Shown: piece by piece, positions 5,198 through 6,596 of the stretch
Layout of the letters: each line of letters opens with the position of its first letter
How positions within the stretch are numbered: the stretch's first letter is position 1
Source of the DNA: CAYRTD01 sp964426915
Lineage (GTDB): Bacteria > Bacteroidota > Bacteroidia > Bacteroidales > GCA-2748055
Length of the DNA: 6,596 bases
Direction of reading: 5' to 3'
Assembly: GCA_964426915.1 (NCBI GenBank)
Contig: CAYRTD010000190.1
Span: 1-6,596 of the forward strand
Notes under the pieces: generated by a model
Told to the model about the DNA's origin: nothing
Databases searched by the model: none
The model's input: only the letters and a program-made list of their open reading frames with translations
Made by a program: the position numbers and the translations under genes

Positions 5198-6391
5198 ATG
5201 AAGACCGTTGACAATTATGATTTTTCCGGCAAGAAAGCCATTATGAGGGTTGATTTCAATGTCCCTTTGAATTCTGATCACGAAGTAACGGATGATACAA
5301 GGATCCGTGCTGCGATACCATCAATTAAAAAGATCCTCGATGACGGGGGAGCAGCAATATTGATGTCTCACCTGGGTCGTCCAAAAGAGGGTCCCGAAGA
5401 AAAATTCTCGCTCAAACATGTTATATCTACACTTTCATCACTTCTGGATACCAAGGTAAAATTCGCTTCAGACTGCATAGGCGAAGATACATTTGAAATG
5501 AAAAAAGCTCTAAAACCCGGAGAAGTTCTACTACTAGAAAACCTTCGTTTTTATAAGGAAGAAACCAAAGGCGATAAGGATTTTGCAGGGAAACTGGCTG
5601 AAGGTGCCGACGTATATGTTAATGATGCTTTTGGCACTGCCCACCGCGCACACGCATCAACTACCATCGTCGCAGAATTCTTTGAAGAAGATAAAGTGTT
5701 TGGTTACATTATCAAAAATGAACTGTCTGCTTTGGATAAAGTGCTGAAAAAACCCGAAAATCCCTTTACCGCAATCATGGGAGGGGCAAAAGTATCTGAT
5801 AAGATACAGGTTATTGAAAATCTCCTCGACAAAGTGGATAATCTCATCATCGGCGGAGGAATGACATATACTTTTGTAAAAGCAAAAGGCGGAAATATCG
5901 GCAATTCACTTTGCGAAGAAGATAAAATGGATATGGCCCTCGACCTTATAAAGAAAGCGGAAGAAAAAGCGGTAAATCTTATCCTTCCGGTCGATCATGT
6001 TCTTGCCGATAAATTCGAGAACGATGCAAAAACAGAAAATACACCGATCGCTGAAGGCAAAGAAGGAATGATGGGCCTGGATATTGGCGATGATACCATT
6101 AATCTGTTTACCGATGTAATTAAAAAGTCCAAAACAATTCTCTGGAACGGCCCAATGGGTGTATTTGAAATGTCCAATTTCCGTAAAGGTACTGTAGCAA
6201 TAGCAAAAGCCATTGCCAAAGCCACCGAAGATGGTGCATATAGTCTTGTAGGGGGCGGCGATTCAGTTGCAGCAGTTAATAAGTTCGGATTGGCCGATAA
6301 AGTAAGCTATGTATCAACCGGTGGAGGCGCGATGCTGGAATATGTTGAAGGGAAGGAGTTGCCTGGTATAGAAGCAGTCAGATCTAAGTAG
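5198..6391 (+). CDS. pgk: Phosphoglycerate kinase
   Basis: This 397-residue cytoplasmic enzyme transfers phosphate between 1,3-bisphosphoglycerate and ADP, the first ATP-forming step of lower glycolysis. The PGK signature RVDFNVPL is at 17-24. Other substrate-binding segments are DDTRIRAA (32-39), SHLGRP (57-62), LLLENLRF (111-118) and NDAFGTAHRAHAS (142-154). Nucleotide-domain motifs include MGGAKVSDK (194-202), IIGGGMTYTF (217-226), LWNGPMGVFE (315-324), GGGDS (352-356) and STGGGA (373-378). All are intact and the length is normal for bacterial PGK. It is transcribed alone and divergently from holB, with a candidate promoter at 5142. The stop codon TAG (6389-6391) lies inside an 8-bp direct repeat, CTAAGTAG, that borders the downstream repeat element, so any insertion there left the protein unchanged. 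Confidence 0.98.
   Translation: MKTVDNYDFSGKKAIMRVDFNVPLNSDHEVTDDTRIRAAIPSIKKILDDGGAAILMSHLGRPKEGPEEKFSLKHVISTLSSLLDTKVKFASDCIGEDTFEMKKALKPGEVLLLENLRFYKEETKGDKDFAGKLAEGADVYVNDAFGTAHRAHASTTIVAEFFEEDKVFGYIIKNELSALDKVLKKPENPFTAIMGGAKVSDKIQVIENLLDKVDNLIIGGGMTYTFVKAKGGNIGNSLCEEDKMDMALDLIKKAEEKAVNLILPVDHVLADKFENDAKTENTPIAEGKEGMMGLDIGDDTINLFTDVIKKSKTILWNGPMGVFEMSNFRKGTVAIAKAIAKATEDGAYSLVGGGDSVAAVNKFGLADKVSYVSTGGGAMLEYVEGKELPGIEAVRSK
6384..6391 (+). repeat. Left copy of 8-bp direct repeat (possible target-site duplication)
   Basis: CTAAGTAG occurs here, covering the last sense codon and stop of pgk, and again at 6531-6538. The two copies border the 139-bp segment 6392-6530 exactly, as expected for a target-site duplication. 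The similarity continues past the 8 bp (23 of 25 bases match between 6384-6408 and 6531-6555), so a partial tandem duplication is an alternative. Confidence 0.55.
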
Positions 6392-6532
6392 TGTCTGTCC
6401 ATAATGTCCAATATCTGCGTTGCTGCAAAAATTTTAAATCCTCATATACGCTAGTATACTGCGGTTTAAAATTTTCGCGCGCCTTGATCTTGAACATTAT
6501 GATCCAGACACTCGACTTTATGGACAAGCACT
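6390..6532 (+). mobile_element. Complete hairpin repeat, MITE/REP-like, immediately after pgk
   Basis: This is a near-symmetric non-coding element. Taken as 6392-6530 it is 139 bp with imperfect terminal inverted repeats: TGTCTGTCCATAATGTC on the left matches the complement of the right end (6514-6530) at 14 of 17 positions. A second inner right end, at 6494-6512, gives perfect 8-bp ends AGTGTCTG/CAGACACT. The centre is a hairpin: AAAATTTTAAA (6428-6438) pairs perfectly with TTTAAAATTTT (6465-6475), and TATAC (6445-6449) pairs with GTATA (6454-6458) in the same register around a 4-nt loop. It encodes no protein, so any movement would need a transposase from elsewhere. It follows pgk in the same orientation as the left copy follows apbC. 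I infer a miniature transposon or REP-type element, possibly used as a terminator. I do not recognise the parent family. Confidence 0.72.
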
Positions 6533-6538
6533 AAGTAG
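6531..6538 (+). repeat. Right copy of 8-bp direct repeat
   Basis: CTAAGTAG repeats the sequence at 6384-6391 and directly follows the right terminal inverted repeat of the element. Confidence 0.55.
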
Positions 6539-6596
6539 AGCCTGTCCATAATGTCAGTGAGACTATGATTTTGGTTTTCAAAATCATTTAGCCGAA
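6539..6596 (+). repeat. Partial further repeat copy with its own hairpin, cut by window end
   Basis: AGCCTGTCCATAATGTC (6539-6555) matches the left terminal repeat of the preceding element at 15 of 17 bases and starts right after the second CTAAGTAG. The sequence then diverges. ATGATTTTG (6565-6573) forms a perfect 9-bp hairpin with CAAAATCAT (6579-6587) around a 5-nt loop. No U-tract follows, so it is not a standard intrinsic terminator. It is probably an older or different member of the same repeat family, and its right end is outside the window. Confidence 0.55.

Noticed and set aside
6390..6532. CRISPR or tRNA-like structure in the symmetric region after pgk
   Set aside because: There are no regularly spaced identical repeats with unique spacers, and the fold is one long hairpin rather than a cloverleaf.
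6565..6587. Rho-independent terminator
   Set aside because: The 9-bp stem is perfect but A/T-rich and is not followed by a T-tract; TTTAGCC follows instead. A terminator role is possible but not shown.

Overview
The window looks like a chromosomal segment from a Bacteroidota bacterium, most likely of the Bacteroidales/Marinilabiliales type. Three things point there: a gliding-motility lipoprotein GldH, promoter -7 boxes of the Bacteroidota form TAnnTTTG in front of transcription units, and A/T-rich leaders without clear Shine-Dalgarno sequences. Seven protein genes are supported. Six lie on the minus strand and one, pgk, on the plus strand. I saw no rRNA, tRNA or CRISPR array.

Layout: positions 1-98 hold a truncated copy of a hairpin-forming repeat. 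Then come, all on the minus strand, apbC/mrp (104-1198, Fe-S carrier ATPase), a Cys-less alkyltransferase-like DNA repair protein (1241-1573), trmB (1566-2270, tRNA m7G46 methyltransferase), gldH (2278-2754), ricT/PSP1-domain protein (2744-3910) and holB (3957-5075, DNA polymerase III delta'). Read in the direction of transcription, ricT-gldH-trmB-atl are joined by an 11-nt overlap, a 7-nt gap and an 8-nt overlap, so they are very probably one operon. Short gaps carrying a TAnnTTTG box precede apbC, ricT and holB. A 122-bp divergent intergenic region separates holB from pgk (5198-6391, phosphoglycerate kinase) and carries two inverted copies of the same -7 box. After pgk, positions 6390-6596 contain no gene but a second, complete copy of the hairpin repeat followed by pieces of further copies.

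The genes are housekeeping: glycolysis, replication clamp loading, tRNA modification, Fe-S assembly, alkylation-damage signalling, and a lipoprotein of the gliding/type IX secretion setting. The unusual part is the repeat family. Two copies about 6.3 kb apart, each within a few bases of a stop codon and in the same orientation relative to the gene they follow, share 31 of 32 outer bases. Their central hairpin stems differ in sequence but are both perfectly paired. The pgk-side copy can be read as a 139-bp miniature element with 17-bp imperfect terminal inverted repeats and an 8-bp direct repeat that contains the pgk stop codon. This is the best candidate for something not yet described.
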